DNA of 64,000 bases from Leifsonia shinshuensis (GCF_013410375.1 NZ_JACCFL010000001.1:2666001-2730000), one strand, 5' to 3'; counted from the first letter of the stretch, positions 40,951 through 49,893 are shown. Program-made: numbers and translations. Notes: generated from the sequence alone by a model not told the origin.

Positions 40951-42009
40951 GTCCTCGTCGCCCTCGGCCGGTCCGAGCCGGGCACCCATCGGCTCGGCCA
41001 GTTCGGCCATCTCGTCGGGGGTGGTGACGCAGATCGCGCCGTACTCCCGGATCAGCCGGTGGCAGCCCGCCGAGGACGCCGAGGTGATGGGTCCAGGAAC
41101 GGCGCCGAGCGGGCGACCGAGCTGGGCGGCGTGGCCCGCGGTGTTGAGCGAGCCGGAGCGCGCGCCGGCCTCCACGACGACGGTCGCGGTGCCGACGGCG
41201 GCGATCAGCCGGTTGCGCATGAGGAAGCGCCAGCGGGTCGGGGTCGAGCCGGGTGGCAGTTCGGCGACCAGGAGCCCGTCCCGGGCGATCCTGCGCAGCA
41301 GGTCGTCGTTCCCGGCCGGGTACAGCCGGTCGACGCCGCCGGCCAGGAAGGCGACGGTGACCTGGTCGCTGGCCAGCGTCGCCCGGTGCGCCGCGGCGTC
41401 GACGCCGTACGCGCCGCCCGACACGATCGCGAACCCGCGGTCGCTCAGCCCCGCCGCGCTCTCGAGTGCGACATGCTCGCCGTAGCCGCTCGCCGCCCGC
41501 GCGCCCACCAGGGCGACGGAACGCTCCAGGCGGGAGAGCCGGGCGGGATCGCCGCGGATCCACAGGGTGAGCGGCATCCCGAACTCGAGGTCGTCCAGCG
41601 AGGACGGCCAGGCCGGATGCTCCGGCGTGACCAGTCGGGCGCCGAGGCGGGCCGCCCGTTGCAGCGGAGCGTGCAGCGATCCCCGCGGGAGGCGTCCGCG
41701 CCAGCGCTCCAGCGCGTCCCGGATCCGTTCGGACGGAACGACCGCGGACGTGTCCGCCTCCAGGAGCGCACGGCGCACGGCCTGCGGCGTGGCGTCGCCG
41801 GTCACCGCGCTCAGGGTGCGTGCCGCGCCGAGCCTCGAGACGAGCAGCGCTGCGTCGGTGTCCCCCGGCTCGCACGCCGCCGACAGGGCGGTGCGGGCGA
41901 CAGCCGCGACCGCCGCGTGCTCGTCCGGGAACGGGAGTCCGTCGGAGACCGCGCCGATCAGGCGGCTGAGTTCGCGGGAGCTCAGCCCGGGAATCGTGTC
42001 GGAGATCAT
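40708..42009 (-). CDS. dprA: DNA processing protein DprA with an aberrant C-terminus
   Basis: 433-residue frame. The Rossmann-like DprA fold is complete: VALVGARAASGYGEH, IVSGGAYGVDAAAHR, LAGGVDRLYPAGND and the ELPPGSTPTRWRFLMRNRLIAA segment, ending around residue 340. In other bacteria DprA loads RecA on incoming single-stranded DNA. The expected C-terminal winged helix is missing: after about GPAEGDEDDDTAEEIE the frame turns into Cys/Arg-rich sequence made of degenerate repeats. Either a frameshift or repeat invasion has replaced the end. The ATG overlaps the stop of an open frame coming from the 63-bp repeat tract (ATGA at 42006-42009). Confidence 0.85.
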   Translation of the reverse strand: MISDTIPGLSSRELSRLIGAVSDGLPFPDEHAAVAAVARTALSAACEPGDTDAALLVSRLGAARTLSAVTGDATPQAVRRALLEADTSAVVPSERIRDALERWRGRLPRGSLHAPLQRAARLGARLVTPEHPAWPSSLDDLEFGMPLTLWIRGDPARLSRLERSVALVGARAASGYGEHVALESAAGLSDRGFAIVSGGAYGVDAAAHRATLASDQVTVAFLAGGVDRLYPAGNDDLLRRIARDGLLVAELPPGSTPTRWRFLMRNRLIAAVGTATVVVEAGARSGSLNTAGHAAQLGRPLGAVPGPITSASSAGCHRLIREYGAICVTTPDEMAELAEPMGARLGPAEGDEDDDTAEEIERGPPGKQVQWSGCWCSAGRVVRRHCRGGARTARRAPRRVRNPPRGRCSSRRRACLPSATRVRAAGRLAAQVT

Positions 42010-42025
42010 CGGCCGGCCTTGAGGT

Positions 42026-42390
42026 CGCGGAGGTGGATGACGGTCCCGGAGGTGCGCACGGCCTCGGCACCGGGTGAGCGAGCTGAACCGCGGAGGTCGA
42101 TGACGTTCGCTGGAGTGCGTTCGATGCTGCTCTCGCGAGCGCGACCGAAATCGCGGAGGTCGGTGACCTTCGCCTCCAGGCGACCGATCCCCGCCCCGGG
42201 CGAGCGTCTCGAGCCGTAGAGGTCGATGACAGTACCCGAACGGTCGTCAGCACCGGCTGCAGGCGAACAACCCGACGAGTGAAAGTCGATTTCCGTACCC
42301 GAGCGGTCGTCAGCACCGGCCTCGGGCGAACGTCCCGAGGCGCGGAAGTCGATAACGTTCTCCGGGGTGCGATCGCCGTTAGGGACAGGG
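42026..42390 (-). repeat. Six 63-bp tandem repeats directly upstream of dprA
   Basis: Units begin at 42026, 42089, 42152, 42215, 42278 and 42341 with exact 63-bp spacing. On the minus strand one frame reads repeats of 21 residues such as TVIDLRGSARSPGAEA, with good third-position GC, and its stop codon overlaps the dprA start. This could be the end of a repeat-bearing protein coupled to dprA, but the frame does not continue convincingly upstream of about 42500. Confidence 0.7.
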
Positions 42391-43194
42391 GGCCGCGCCG
42401 AAACGCGCGCCTCGTCGGCTCGTTCCGCGGGGTTCGACCCGCGTCTTGCTGTGGTGTCGGGCGAGCCGACCGCTTCGCGTGGATGGCTTTCCGACGCACT
42501 CGGAGACGGGGTTTCACCTCGTTCGCGAAGCTGGATGCGAACGCCGTCGCGTCGACGCCTGCGCATGCTGTCGAGGTGAGCCGCGGCTCGTCCACGGTGG
42601 CCACCACCGGAAGCGTCTGGGCCGGCAGCGCCGAGAGTACGTCGCAGTTCGCGCACGCGGTCGCGCATGAACACGAGAGGCTGCGCGTCCTGGTCCGCGC
42701 CGGGTGGTGGTTCGGCGTTGCCGTCGCCGTCCCCGGCACGCGGACCGCCACGCGTCAGCTGCCACACCGCGCAACGGTCGCACGTCCCCGCTCTCATCGT
42801 TCCCGGCCGGTCGCGGTCGTCCCGCCGGTCGTCGGCGTCACGGTTCAACAGTCCTTCCCATACTCGTGGGCGCGCCGGATCGTCACCTCCGCCCACGTAC
42901 GAGACCTCGGCGCGAATGCGGCTGGGGTGGCCATCAGCTCCATCCGTGTCTGGCTGAGTGCCTCGTCCTCGTTCGCCTCCGTGACCGCGGCGTCGACGGA
43001 TTGCCGACTTCTCGCCGTGCGGGAAGTCCGCTCTCGAATCCTCGTTGTGCTCCACGTGCCCCTCCCCTGGGTACTCACGATCGCGAGGGTCGCGACCGTC
43101 CTGTTGTGTGTCGTCGGTGGGCGTCAGTACGGTCCGCGTCGGGAACGTACTGGCGCACGAAAGTTCTGTGTGCATGTCTCCTGCCCTGCGGGTT
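42391..43194. other. Region without a confident gene
   Basis: Several frames are open on both strands but none is convincing throughout. A minus-strand frame at 42845-43078 has good codon bias and ends in TIRRAHEYGKDC, while a different frame is better in the flanking 63-bp repeats. That pattern fits a decayed, frameshifted gene between comM and dprA. Confidence 0.4.
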
Positions 43195-43930
43195 CGGAGG
43201 CAGGAACCTGGTGCGCAAGCACCTCCGGCGTAGACGCCTGGTCCGTCGCGCGCTCCTGCGCACGTACCTCCCGCGCAACCGCTCCCCGCATACACGCCTG
43301 GTGCGTCGCGCGGTCCGGTGCAGGAACCTCCCGCGCATCCGCCTCCCGCCCGCACACCCGGTGTGCTGCGACCCCCGGTGCAGGAACCTCGCGCCCCCAG
43401 CCCTCCTCATATACGCCGGGCGCGTCGCGCGGCCCGGGGCCGGAACCTCCCGCATGACGGCTGGCGTCAGATACGCCTGGTGTGCTGCGTGCACCGGCGG
43501 AGGAGCTACGGGCGCAACCGCCTCCCGCGCAGGCACCTGGTGTTCTGCCTGCTCCGGCGCAGGGACCCCCCGCGCAACCGCTCGCGGCACATACGGCTGG
43601 TGTGTCACGCGGTCCGGTGCGCGAACCTCCCGCACACGCGCCTGCTGCGTCGCGTGCTCCGGTGCTGGGACCTCCTGCGCGACCGCCTCCTGCGTGAACG
43701 CCTCGTGTGTCACGCGGTCCGGTGCACGAAACTCCCGCGCACGCGCGTGCTGTGTCGCGTGCTCCGGTGCTGGGACCTCGTGCGCGACCGCCTCCTGCGC
43801 GAACGCCTCGTGTGTCGCCCGGTCCGGTGTGGGAACATCCCGCGCAACCGCGTCCCGCGCCCGCGCCCGCGCCCGCGGTATCGCGTGTTCCGGCGCAGAA
43901 GCCTCCCGCGCACGCACCTAGTGCCCTACG
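43195..43930. repeat. 60-bp/45-bp minisatellite downstream of comM
   Basis: About twelve units of a 60-bp sequence with phrases AACCTCCCGCGCAACCGC and GCGTCGCGCGGTCCGGT. Towards comM, 60-bp units alternate with 45-bp units, giving a 105-bp higher-order repeat. One unit near 43430 is 59 bp. That single-base slip moves the repeated peptide phrase EVPAP.HAT into another frame, which argues against a long conserved protein. The tract ends about 50 bp from the comM stop. Confidence 0.8.
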
Positions 43931-43977
43931 CGCTCCACGCGCTCCCACGCAGAAGCCAAAACACCTCGCCACCCCGC

Positions 43978-45519
43978 TCACGCCCCGACGCCCCGTCTCA
44001 GGTAGAGCGCCCGTCCGAGGTGGTCCGCGATCGGGCTGGTGGCGCCGTCGAGGTCGGCGAGGGTCCAGGCGAGGCGGAGGGTGCGGTCGTAGCCGCGCAT
44101 GGTGAGGGCGCCGCGTTCCAGGGCTCGGTCGAGGGCGGCGCGGGCGTGCGCGGGGACGTGGCGTTCGGGGGCGCGGAGCCAGGAGCCGGCGGCCTGGGAG
44201 TTGAGCGTCCAGCCGGTGCCGGCCAGGCGGGCGCGGGCGGCGGCGCGGGCCTGTTCCACGTGGTGGCGGAGGTCGGCACTCGCGCGAGCCCGGCCGGGCT
44301 CGTGGGAGGCCACCCGCAGCGCGCCCAGCCCGAGGCGGCGCACGGTGAGGTGGATGTCGACGCGGTCCAGAAGGGGGCCGGAAAGTCGGGCGAAGTAGCG
44401 GCGGCGGGCGGCGGGGGTGCAGCTGCACTCCTCGTCGGCCGAGCCGTGGCGGCCGCACGGGCACGGGTTGGAGGCGAGGACGAGCTGGAAGCGGGCCGGA
44501 AAGGTGGCGGCCCCGATCGAGCGGTGGACGACGATCGACCCGGACTCCAGGGGCTGGCGCAGGGCGTCGAGCACGCGCGGCGGGAACTCGGCGGCTTCGT
44601 CCAGGAAGAGGACGCCGTTGCTCGCGCGCGCGATGGCGCCGGGGACGAGCCGGGCGCTCCCGCCGCCGACGAGGGCGGCGGTGGACGCGGTGTGGTGGGG
44701 CGCCTCGAACGGCGGCCGGCGGACGAGGCCGCCGCCGACTCCCCTGCCCGCGAGGGACTGGATGGACGTCGACTCCAAGGACTGCTCGACGGTGAGGTCC
44801 GGCAGCAGAGACGGGAGGCGGCGAGCCAGCATGGTCTTGCCGGCGCCGGGAGGCCCGACCATCGAGACGTTGTGGCCGCCGGCGGCCGCGGCGACGAACG
44901 CGTCGACGGCGTCGTCGTTGCCGGCGACGTCGGCCATGTCCGGCTCGTCCAGCGGCGGCCCGGTCTCGTCGGCGACGGGGACAGGCTCCTCGTCGACCGG
45001 GTCGAGCTCGGCTCCGTGGGCGATCGCGGCGGCGCGCAGCCCGACGACCGGCACCACCTCGATGCCGTCGACCAGCTCTGCCTCCTCGGCGTTGGCGGTC
45101 GGCACCAGGACCCGGGCGAAGCCGGCGTCCCGCGCGGCGAGCACCGCAGGCAGCACGCCGGGCACCGGCCGGAGCCGGCCGTCGAGGCCGAGCTCGCCGA
45201 GGTGGACGGCCGCCGCCGCAGAGCCGGCAGGGATCTCGCCGGACGCGGCCAGCGCCGCCACCGCGATCGCGAGATCGAAGCCGGAGCCCTGCTTGCGCAG
45301 CGACGCGGGCGACAGGTTCACGGTCAGCTTGCGCTGGGTGAGCGCGCAGCCGGCGTTGGCCGCGGCGGACGACACGCGCTTGCGGGACTCACCCAGGGCG
45401 GCGTCGGGGAGCCCGATCAGCACGAACGCCGGGAGCCCGGCCGAGATGTCGGCCTCGACCTCCACGATGTCGCCGCGCACGCCCGTGAGCGCCACGGCGA
45501 AGGTGCGTGCGACGGTCAT
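43978..45519 (-). CDS. comM: YifB/ComM-family Mg-chelatase-like AAA+ ATPase
   Basis: 513 residues: an N-terminal Lon-S5-like domain (VEVEADISAGLPAFVLIGLPD), a Walker A MVGPPGAGKTMLARRL, Walker B GVLFLDEAAEF, and a C-terminal Mg-chelatase domain with CPCGRHG...CSC zinc-like cysteines. ComM is a hexameric helicase that promotes branch migration during integration of taken-up DNA. The ATG at 45519 overlaps the yraN stop (ATGA). Full length and apparently intact. Confidence 0.93.
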   Translation of the reverse strand: MTVARTFAVALTGVRGDIVEVEADISAGLPAFVLIGLPDAALGESRKRVSSAAANAGCALTQRKLTVNLSPASLRKQGSGFDLAIAVAALAASGEIPAGSAAAAVHLGELGLDGRLRPVPGVLPAVLAARDAGFARVLVPTANAEEAELVDGIEVVPVVGLRAAAIAHGAELDPVDEEPVPVADETGPPLDEPDMADVAGNDDAVDAFVAAAAGGHNVSMVGPPGAGKTMLARRLPSLLPDLTVEQSLESTSIQSLAGRGVGGGLVRRPPFEAPHHTASTAALVGGGSARLVPGAIARASNGVLFLDEAAEFPPRVLDALRQPLESGSIVVHRSIGAATFPARFQLVLASNPCPCGRHGSADEECSCTPAARRRYFARLSGPLLDRVDIHLTVRRLGLGALRVASHEPGRARASADLRHHVEQARAAARARLAGTGWTLNSQAAGSWLRAPERHVPAHARAALDRALERGALTMRGYDRTLRLAWTLADLDGATSPIADHLGRALYLRRGVGA

Positions 45520-45875
45520 CACACCACCCCGGCGAGGTGCTCGATGGACGGTGTGACGTTCCAGGCGTCGAGCACGGCGATCGCGTCGATCCTGGTCTCG
45601 CCGCGGACCGGCCCGTAGGCGCGACACCATTCGGCGACGAGACGGCGCAGCCGTGCCGCCTTCTCCCCCGTGATCGCCTCGAACGGATGCCCGAACGCGG
45701 TCGAACTGCGGGTCTTGACCTCCACGAACACCGTCAGGCGCGCGCGGCGCGCGATCAGGTCGAGCTCACCCTCCGCGCAGCGCCAGTTGCGGTGCAGCAG
45801 CGTGAAGCCCTGATCTTCGAGCCAGTCCGCCGCCACGTCCTCGCCGCGGCGGCCCAGTCGGTCCTTCTCTGCCAT
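45519..45875 (-). CDS. yraN: UPF0102 (YraN-like) nuclease-fold protein
   Basis: 118-residue protein with the endonuclease-like core GELDLIARR...TVFVEVKTRSS (E-D-EVK motif). The role is unproven in the family; genetic linkage to comM and dprA is conserved. A GGGAGGAATC ribosome site precedes the ATG. Its stop overlaps the comM start. Confidence 0.92.
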   Translation of the reverse strand: MAEKDRLGRRGEDVAADWLEDQGFTLLHRNWRCAEGELDLIARRARLTVFVEVKTRSSTAFGHPFEAITGEKAARLRRLVAEWCRAYGPVRGETRIDAIAVLDAWNVTPSIEHLAGVV

Positions 45876-46041
45876 GATTCCTCCCGCGACCAGACTCGTC
45901 GGAGAGGGGACCGCGGAGACGCCCGCGCGAGAATCTGTGGAGAAGTCGCCGGCTCAGAAAACGGTGCAGAAAATCAGCACAGCAGCCAGCGCAGACAACC
46001 GGCAGCGGCCGGCGCAGAAACCGGCACTACCCGCCCCGAAC

Positions 46042-46365
46042 TCACTCGTCGAGCGCGAGCTCCTTCGGCAGCTCGAACTCCTTGCTGGAGAGCTCCTCGA
46101 TGTTCACATCCTTGAACGTGAGCACGCGAACGGACTTCACGAACCGGTCGGCGCGGTAGACATCCCACACCCAGACGTCGTTCATCGTCAGCTCGAAGTA
46201 GAAGTCGTGCTCCGTGTCGCGGCGCACGAACTCCACCTCGTTCGCGAGGTAGAAGCGGCGCTCGGTCTCGATCACGTATTTGAACTGCGAGACGACGTCC
46301 CGGTATTCGCGATACAAAGCCAGCTCGACCTCGCGGTCGTAGTCGTCGAACTCGTCCTCATCCAT
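46042..46365 (-). CDS. DUF2469-family protein
   Basis: 107 residues, acidic, matching the conserved actinobacterial DUF2469 family (DEFDDYDREVELALYREY; FYFELTMNDVWVWDVYR; FVKSVRVLTFKDVN). The function is unknown. It sits between rnhB and yraN as in other actinobacteria. The ATG has no ribosome site; TAGACT lies nine bases upstream (46375-46380), the same TAGACTTG-N7-ATG arrangement as ffh. The 166 bp to yraN hold nothing I recognise. Confidence 0.92.
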   Translation of the reverse strand: MDEDEFDDYDREVELALYREYRDVVSQFKYVIETERRFYLANEVEFVRRDTEHDFYFELTMNDVWVWDVYRADRFVKSVRVLTFKDVNIEELSSKEFELPKELALDE

Positions 46366-46391
46366 CGTTCGACAAGTCTAGCCGTGACGCC

Positions 46392-47057
46392 TCAGGTCGG
46401 CATGTCGAGGGTCGCGAGGTCTTTCAGCCAGGTCAGCCGGTGCAGCGCGCTCGGCCCGAGCTCGGCGATCGCGGCGAAGTGCTCCGGCGTCGAGTACCCC
46501 TTGTTGCTCACCCAGCCGTAGCCCGGGTAGTCCACGTCGTGGCCGATCATCAGGCGGTCCCGGTGCACCTTGGCGATCACGGACGCCGCGGCCACCGACG
46601 CGCAGTCCCGGTCGGCCTTGATCCGGGTGACGACCCGCGCCGGACGCATCAGCGCCGGGTTGAGGTAGTCGTAGTTGCCGTCGAGGATGAGCGTGCTGTC
46701 GCGCACCTCGGCGCCCTGCTCCTCCAGAGCCGCGAGCGCGCGTGCGCCGGCGAGGCCGAGGCACCGCATGATGCCGAGGGAGTCGACCTCCTCGGCGGAG
46801 GCGAGACCCACGGCGTGGAAGAGCGACCACCTCCGGCAGGCCGGCTCGAGCGCCTCGCGGACCGGCTCCGGCAGCAGCTTGGAATCGCGCAGCCCCGGCG
46901 GGATGCGCTTGACGCCGGTGTCGATGACCACCATGCCGACCGCGACCGGGCCGGCGAGGGCCCCGCGGCCGACCTCGTCGACCGCCACGATCGAGGTGAC
47001 GCCGTCGCGGTACAGCGCCTTCTCGAAGCGCAGCGTCGGCGTGACCGGGGTCATCAT
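46392..47057 (-). CDS. rnhB: Ribonuclease HII
   Basis: 221-residue nuclease that cuts RNA in RNA-DNA hybrids and removes misincorporated ribonucleotides. The acidic signature VAVDEVGRGALAGP holds Asp27 and Glu28; ILDGNYDY and IKADRDCASVAAASVIAKVHRD supply the remaining catalytic residues. The first ATG overlaps the lepB stop (AATGATGA), so the genes are coupled. Confidence 0.95.
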   Translation of the reverse strand: MMTPVTPTLRFEKALYRDGVTSIVAVDEVGRGALAGPVAVGMVVIDTGVKRIPPGLRDSKLLPEPVREALEPACRRWSLFHAVGLASAEEVDSLGIMRCLGLAGARALAALEEQGAEVRDSTLILDGNYDYLNPALMRPARVVTRIKADRDCASVAAASVIAKVHRDRLMIGHDVDYPGYGWVSNKGYSTPEHFAAIAELGPSALHRLTWLKDLATLDMPT

Positions 47058-47797
47058 TCCTTCTTCTCCTCCACGCCTCTGAAGACTTCAGGATAATCCG
47101 TCAGCCATGTCCATCTGCCCACCGGCCAGCTGATCACTGCCGCCCGGCCGACCACGTGGTCGAGGGGCACGAAGCCGTGACCGGGCAGCGCCTGGTTGCG
47201 CGAGGAGTCCTGCGAGTCGTAGCGGTTGTCCCCCATCACCCAGATGCGCCCCTTCGGCACCGTGACGTCGAACGCGAGGGTGGCGGCGTTCTTCTGGCCG
47301 GGCGGGAGCACGATGTAGGGCTCGACGATCGCCGTCCCGTTCACCGTGATCCGGCCGGAGGCGTCGCAACAGACGACGTGGTCGCCCGGAAGTCCGATGA
47401 GCCGCTTGACCAGGTGGTCGTCGCTGTCGGAGGCGGACAGCCCGACGAACGTCAGCGCCGTGTCCGCCGCCTGGGCCAGCGGATTGCGCGCCACCGGCGG
47501 CGACTTCGGCAGCCAACCGCCCGGGTCGCGGAACACGACGACGTCGCCGCGGCTCAGCGGGAACACCGATGGCTGGAGCTCGTTGACGAGGATCTTGTCG
47601 TTGATCTGGAGGGTGTTCTCCATCGACCCCGACGGGATGTAGAACGACCGCACCACGAACGTCTTCACCAGGAACGCGACCAGCAATGCGATGACGACGA
47701 CGACGAGCACGTCGCGCGCGAACAGCAGGCCGCTGCGCCTGCCGCGCGCTCCGCCCGCCACCCGGTCGGATCGCGTGGGCAGTGTCTCGTCCGTCAT
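47054..47797 (-). CDS. lepB: Signal peptidase I
   Basis: 247-residue membrane protease that removes signal peptides outside the membrane. One N-terminal membrane segment (VLVVVVIALLVAFLV) precedes the Ser-Lys dyad: Ser58 in YIPSGSMENT and Lys131 in HLVKRLIGLPGD. The GDNRYDSQDSR box is complete. It lies downstream of rplS, beyond a hairpin, in the usual rplS-lepB-rnhB order. Confidence 0.95.
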   Translation of the reverse strand: MTDETLPTRSDRVAGGARGRRSGLLFARDVLVVVVIALLVAFLVKTFVVRSFYIPSGSMENTLQINDKILVNELQPSVFPLSRGDVVVFRDPGGWLPKSPPVARNPLAQAADTALTFVGLSASDSDDHLVKRLIGLPGDHVVCCDASGRITVNGTAIVEPYIVLPPGQKNAATLAFDVTVPKGRIWVMGDNRYDSQDSSRNQALPGHGFVPLDHVVGRAAVISWPVGRWTWLTDYPEVFRGVEEKKE

Positions 47798-47822
47798 CCA
47801 ACCCGCCTGGCCTCGTTAACCG

Positions 47823-47860
47823 CCTGAGCTCCCGGTCCAGTGTAGGTCCGGGAGCTCAGG
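47823..47860 (-). terminator. Hairpin terminator or attenuator between rplS and lepB
   Basis: Perfect 13-bp stem (47823-47835 with 47848-47860; CCTGAGCTCCCGG) and a 12-base loop, 20 bases past the rplS stop. There is no long T-run, so some read-through into lepB is likely. Confidence 0.6.
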
Positions 47861-47880
47861 ATGAGTCGCGCGCGAAACGC

Positions 47881-48228
47881 TCAGTTCTCGCGCTTCTCCT
47901 TGATCTTCGCCTTCTTGCCGCGCAGCTCGCGGAGGTAGTACAGCTTGGCGCGACGGACGTCACCGCGGGTGACGACCTCGATGTGGTCGATGACCGGGGA
48001 GTGCACCGGGAAGGTGCGCTCGACGCCGACCTGGAAGCTGACCTTGCGGACCGTGAAGGTCTCGCGGACGCCTTCGCCCGAGCGGCCGATCACGACGCCC
48101 TGGAAGACCTGGATACGAGAGCGGCTGCCCTCGATGATGTTGACGTGCACCTTGACGGTGTCGCCGGCACGGAACGCGGGGATGTCCGACTTGAGGGACG
48201 CGGCGTCCACCTGATCGAGGATGTGCAT
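47881..48228 (-). CDS. rplS: 50S ribosomal protein L19
   Basis: 115 residues from [12 protein letters not shown] to [11 protein letters not shown]; the [18 protein letters not shown] and [13 protein letters not shown] segments are diagnostic. The ATG is at 48228; the frame upstream is leader. It has its own promoter, unlike the enterobacterial operon where it follows trmD. Confidence 0.96.
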   Translation of the reverse strand: MHILDQVDAASLKSDIPAFRAGDTVKVHVNIIEGSRSRIQVFQGVVIGRSGEGVRETFTVRKVSFQVGVERTFPVHSPVIDHIEVVTRGDVRRAKLYYLRELRGKKAKIKEKREN

Positions 48229-48389
48229 TGCTGTTCGCTCTCTGTACCCGCCGGCAGGTCGGGGACGGATTCGGGGCCACCGGGCGCATGCGCGCTGCGC
48301 ACACGGACGGACGACCGGGATTCGATTGGGTGTGCTCGCTCGATTTGCTGGCTCCCCTGCGGCAGAGCCGGGCGGCGGCACGAACAACC

Positions 48390-48419
48390 ATTCTGCCACG
48401 CGCGAGGCCCTATTGCCAA
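48390..48419 (-). promoter_or_regulatory. Promoter of rplS
   Basis: On the minus strand TTGGCA (48414-48419), an 18-bp spacer and CAGAAT (48390-48395). It would give a leader of about 155 bases before rplS, long enough for regulation by L19, although no clear structure was identified. Confidence 0.5.
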
Positions 48420-48446
48420 AGCGCGGCGGTGACGGCGCGCGGAGGG

Positions 48447-48941
48447 TCAGTCCTCGCGGTGCTCCTCGATGACGATGACGTCCGCGTCGTCCACGACCGG
48501 GCCTTCGGGACGGCGCACCTGCGACGGCTGCGCGACCTGCTGGTAGGCGGCGTAGGTGACCGCGACGCGGTCGCGCGTCTCGGTGACCAGCTCCCACAGC
48601 CCGACCCAGAACAGCCCGAGGAAGAACAGCACGCCGAGCACCGCGAGCCAGCCCGTGGCGCCGGGCGGGAAGAACCCGAAGGCGATGATGGAGGCGCTCC
48701 ACCCGGCGAGGAGCCCGGTGTCGTACCAGGAGACCGCGCGCCTGTCCCTGACGCTCTTGCGCGCCATCAGGATGCCGCCGATGGCGAGCAGCGCGACGAA
48801 CAGGATGGGGCACAGCACGAGCAGCCCGACGAACGTCCAGCCGCTGCCCGAGTGGAACGCGGCCCAGCCGATCAGCAGCCAGACCGGCAGGACGACGGCG
48901 GACGGGAAGAGCCACCAGTAGAACGCCTTGCGGATGAACAC
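48447..48941 (-). CDS. Membrane protein of unknown function
   Basis: 164 residues with four membrane segments ([41 protein letters not shown]; a third around [12 protein letters not shown]; and [19 protein letters not shown]) and an acidic cytoplasmic tail ending EEHRED. I recognise no family. The GTG at 48941 is chosen because TACGCT (48948-48953) is six bases upstream and there is no ribosome site. The longer frame is antisense to map and rejected. Confidence 0.7.
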   Translation of the reverse strand: MFIRKAFYWWLFPSAVVLPVWLLIGWAAFHSGSGWTFVGLLVLCPILFVALLAIGGILMARKSVRDRRAVSWYDTGLLAGWSASIIAFGFFPPGATGWLAVLGVLFFLGLFWVGLWELVTETRDRVAVTYAAYQQVAQPSQVRRPEGPVVDDADVIVIEEHRED

Positions 48942-49055
48942 GCGACCAGCGTAACCGCGCGCGGCTGTGCGGCGGCTAGGGGTTCGCCCACGGCGGACTG
49001 AACGCCGCCGCCGCATGGAAGACTGGACACACCCCACCAGAGAAGAGGACTCCCC

Positions 49056-49820
49056 GTGATCGAGCTGAGGACCCCCGCCGAGATCGAGCAGATGCGGCCG
49101 GCCGGCCGTTTCGTGGCGGAGGTGCTGGCCGAGACCGCCGCGGCGGCGAAGGTCGGCGTGAACCTCCTGGAGCTGGACCGCATCGCGCACGAGCTGATCC
49201 GCAGCCGCGGCGCCGAGTCCTGCTACATCGACTACCACCCGTCGTTCGGTGCGAGCCCGTTCGGCAAGGTGATCTGCACGTCGGTCAACGACGCCGTGCT
49301 GCACGGCCTCCCGCACGACTACCGCCTGCGCGACGGCGACCTGCTCAGCCTGGACTTCGCGGCGAGCGTGGACGGCTGGGTGGCCGACTCCGCGGTGAGC
49401 CTCGTCGTCGGCTCCGCGCGCGACGAGGACCTGCGCCTGATCGACACCACCCGGCGCGCGCTGACCGCGGGGATCGCCGCGGCGCAGCCCGGCGGCCGGG
49501 TGGGCGACATCTCGGCGGCGATCGCCGCCGTGGCGCACTCCGAGGGGTACTCGGTGAACACGCAGTTCGGCGGCCACGGCGTCGGCCGGACGATGCACGG
49601 CGACCCGCACATCCCGAACGACGGCCGCGCCGGCCGCGGCTTCCCGCTGCGGCCCGGGCTCGTCATCGCGATCGAGCCGTGGTTCCTGGAGACCACCGAC
49701 GAGATCTTCACCGACCCCGACGGCTGGACCCTGCGCTCCGCCGACGGCTCGCGCGGCGCCCACTCCGAGCACACCGTCGCCATCACCGAGTCGGGTCCGC
49801 TCATCCTCAGCGCCCCCTGA
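49056..49820 (+). CDS. map: Type I methionine aminopeptidase
   Basis: 254-residue metalloprotease that removes the initiator methionine. The metal ligands are Asp100, Asp111, His174 (GGHGVGR), Glu207 (IEPWF) and Glu238 (SEHT); His83 in LHGLP is the substrate histidine. The GTG start follows GAGGA. The actinobacterial genome usually has a second map near secY-adk; this copy is isolated between a membrane-protein gene and trmD. Confidence 0.94.
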   Translation: MIELRTPAEIEQMRPAGRFVAEVLAETAAAAKVGVNLLELDRIAHELIRSRGAESCYIDYHPSFGASPFGKVICTSVNDAVLHGLPHDYRLRDGDLLSLDFAASVDGWVADSAVSLVVGSARDEDLRLIDTTRRALTAGIAAAQPGGRVGDISAAIAAVAHSEGYSVNTQFGGHGVGRTMHGDPHIPNDGRAGRGFPLRPGLVIAIEPWFLETTDEIFTDPDGWTLRSADGSRGAHSEHTVAITESGPLILSAP

Positions 49821-49824
49821 TCAC

Positions 49825-49889
49825 CCGCCGAGTACGCCCGAAATCAGGCGAAAACGCTCGAGTACGCGGATAATCTGCGTACTCGGCGG
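49825..49889. repeat. Nested inverted repeats between convergent map and trmD
   Basis: Outer 13-bp perfect inverted repeat CCGCCGAGTACGC (49825-49837) / GCGTACTCGGCGG (49877-49889). Its CGAGTACGC core occurs again at 49859-49867, so a second, tighter hairpin (9-bp stem, 9-base loop) can form with the same right arm. Probably a bidirectional terminator or a small extragenic palindrome. Confidence 0.7.
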
Positions 49890-49893
49890 TTGA

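Noticed and set aside
39335..42751. 1138-residue minus frame across xerC and dprA
   Set aside because: Out of frame with both recognised genes; Arg/Pro/Ser-rich shadow.
42006..43355. 449-residue open frame ending on the dprA start
   Set aside because: Only the last 120 or so residues look coding; upstream another frame has the better codon bias, so it is recorded as a repeat and not as a gene.
43075..44464. Cys/Gly/Ala-rich frames of 280 and 446 residues after comM
   Set aside because: They follow the 60-bp minisatellite, switch frame at the 59-bp unit, and one overlaps comM in the wrong frame.
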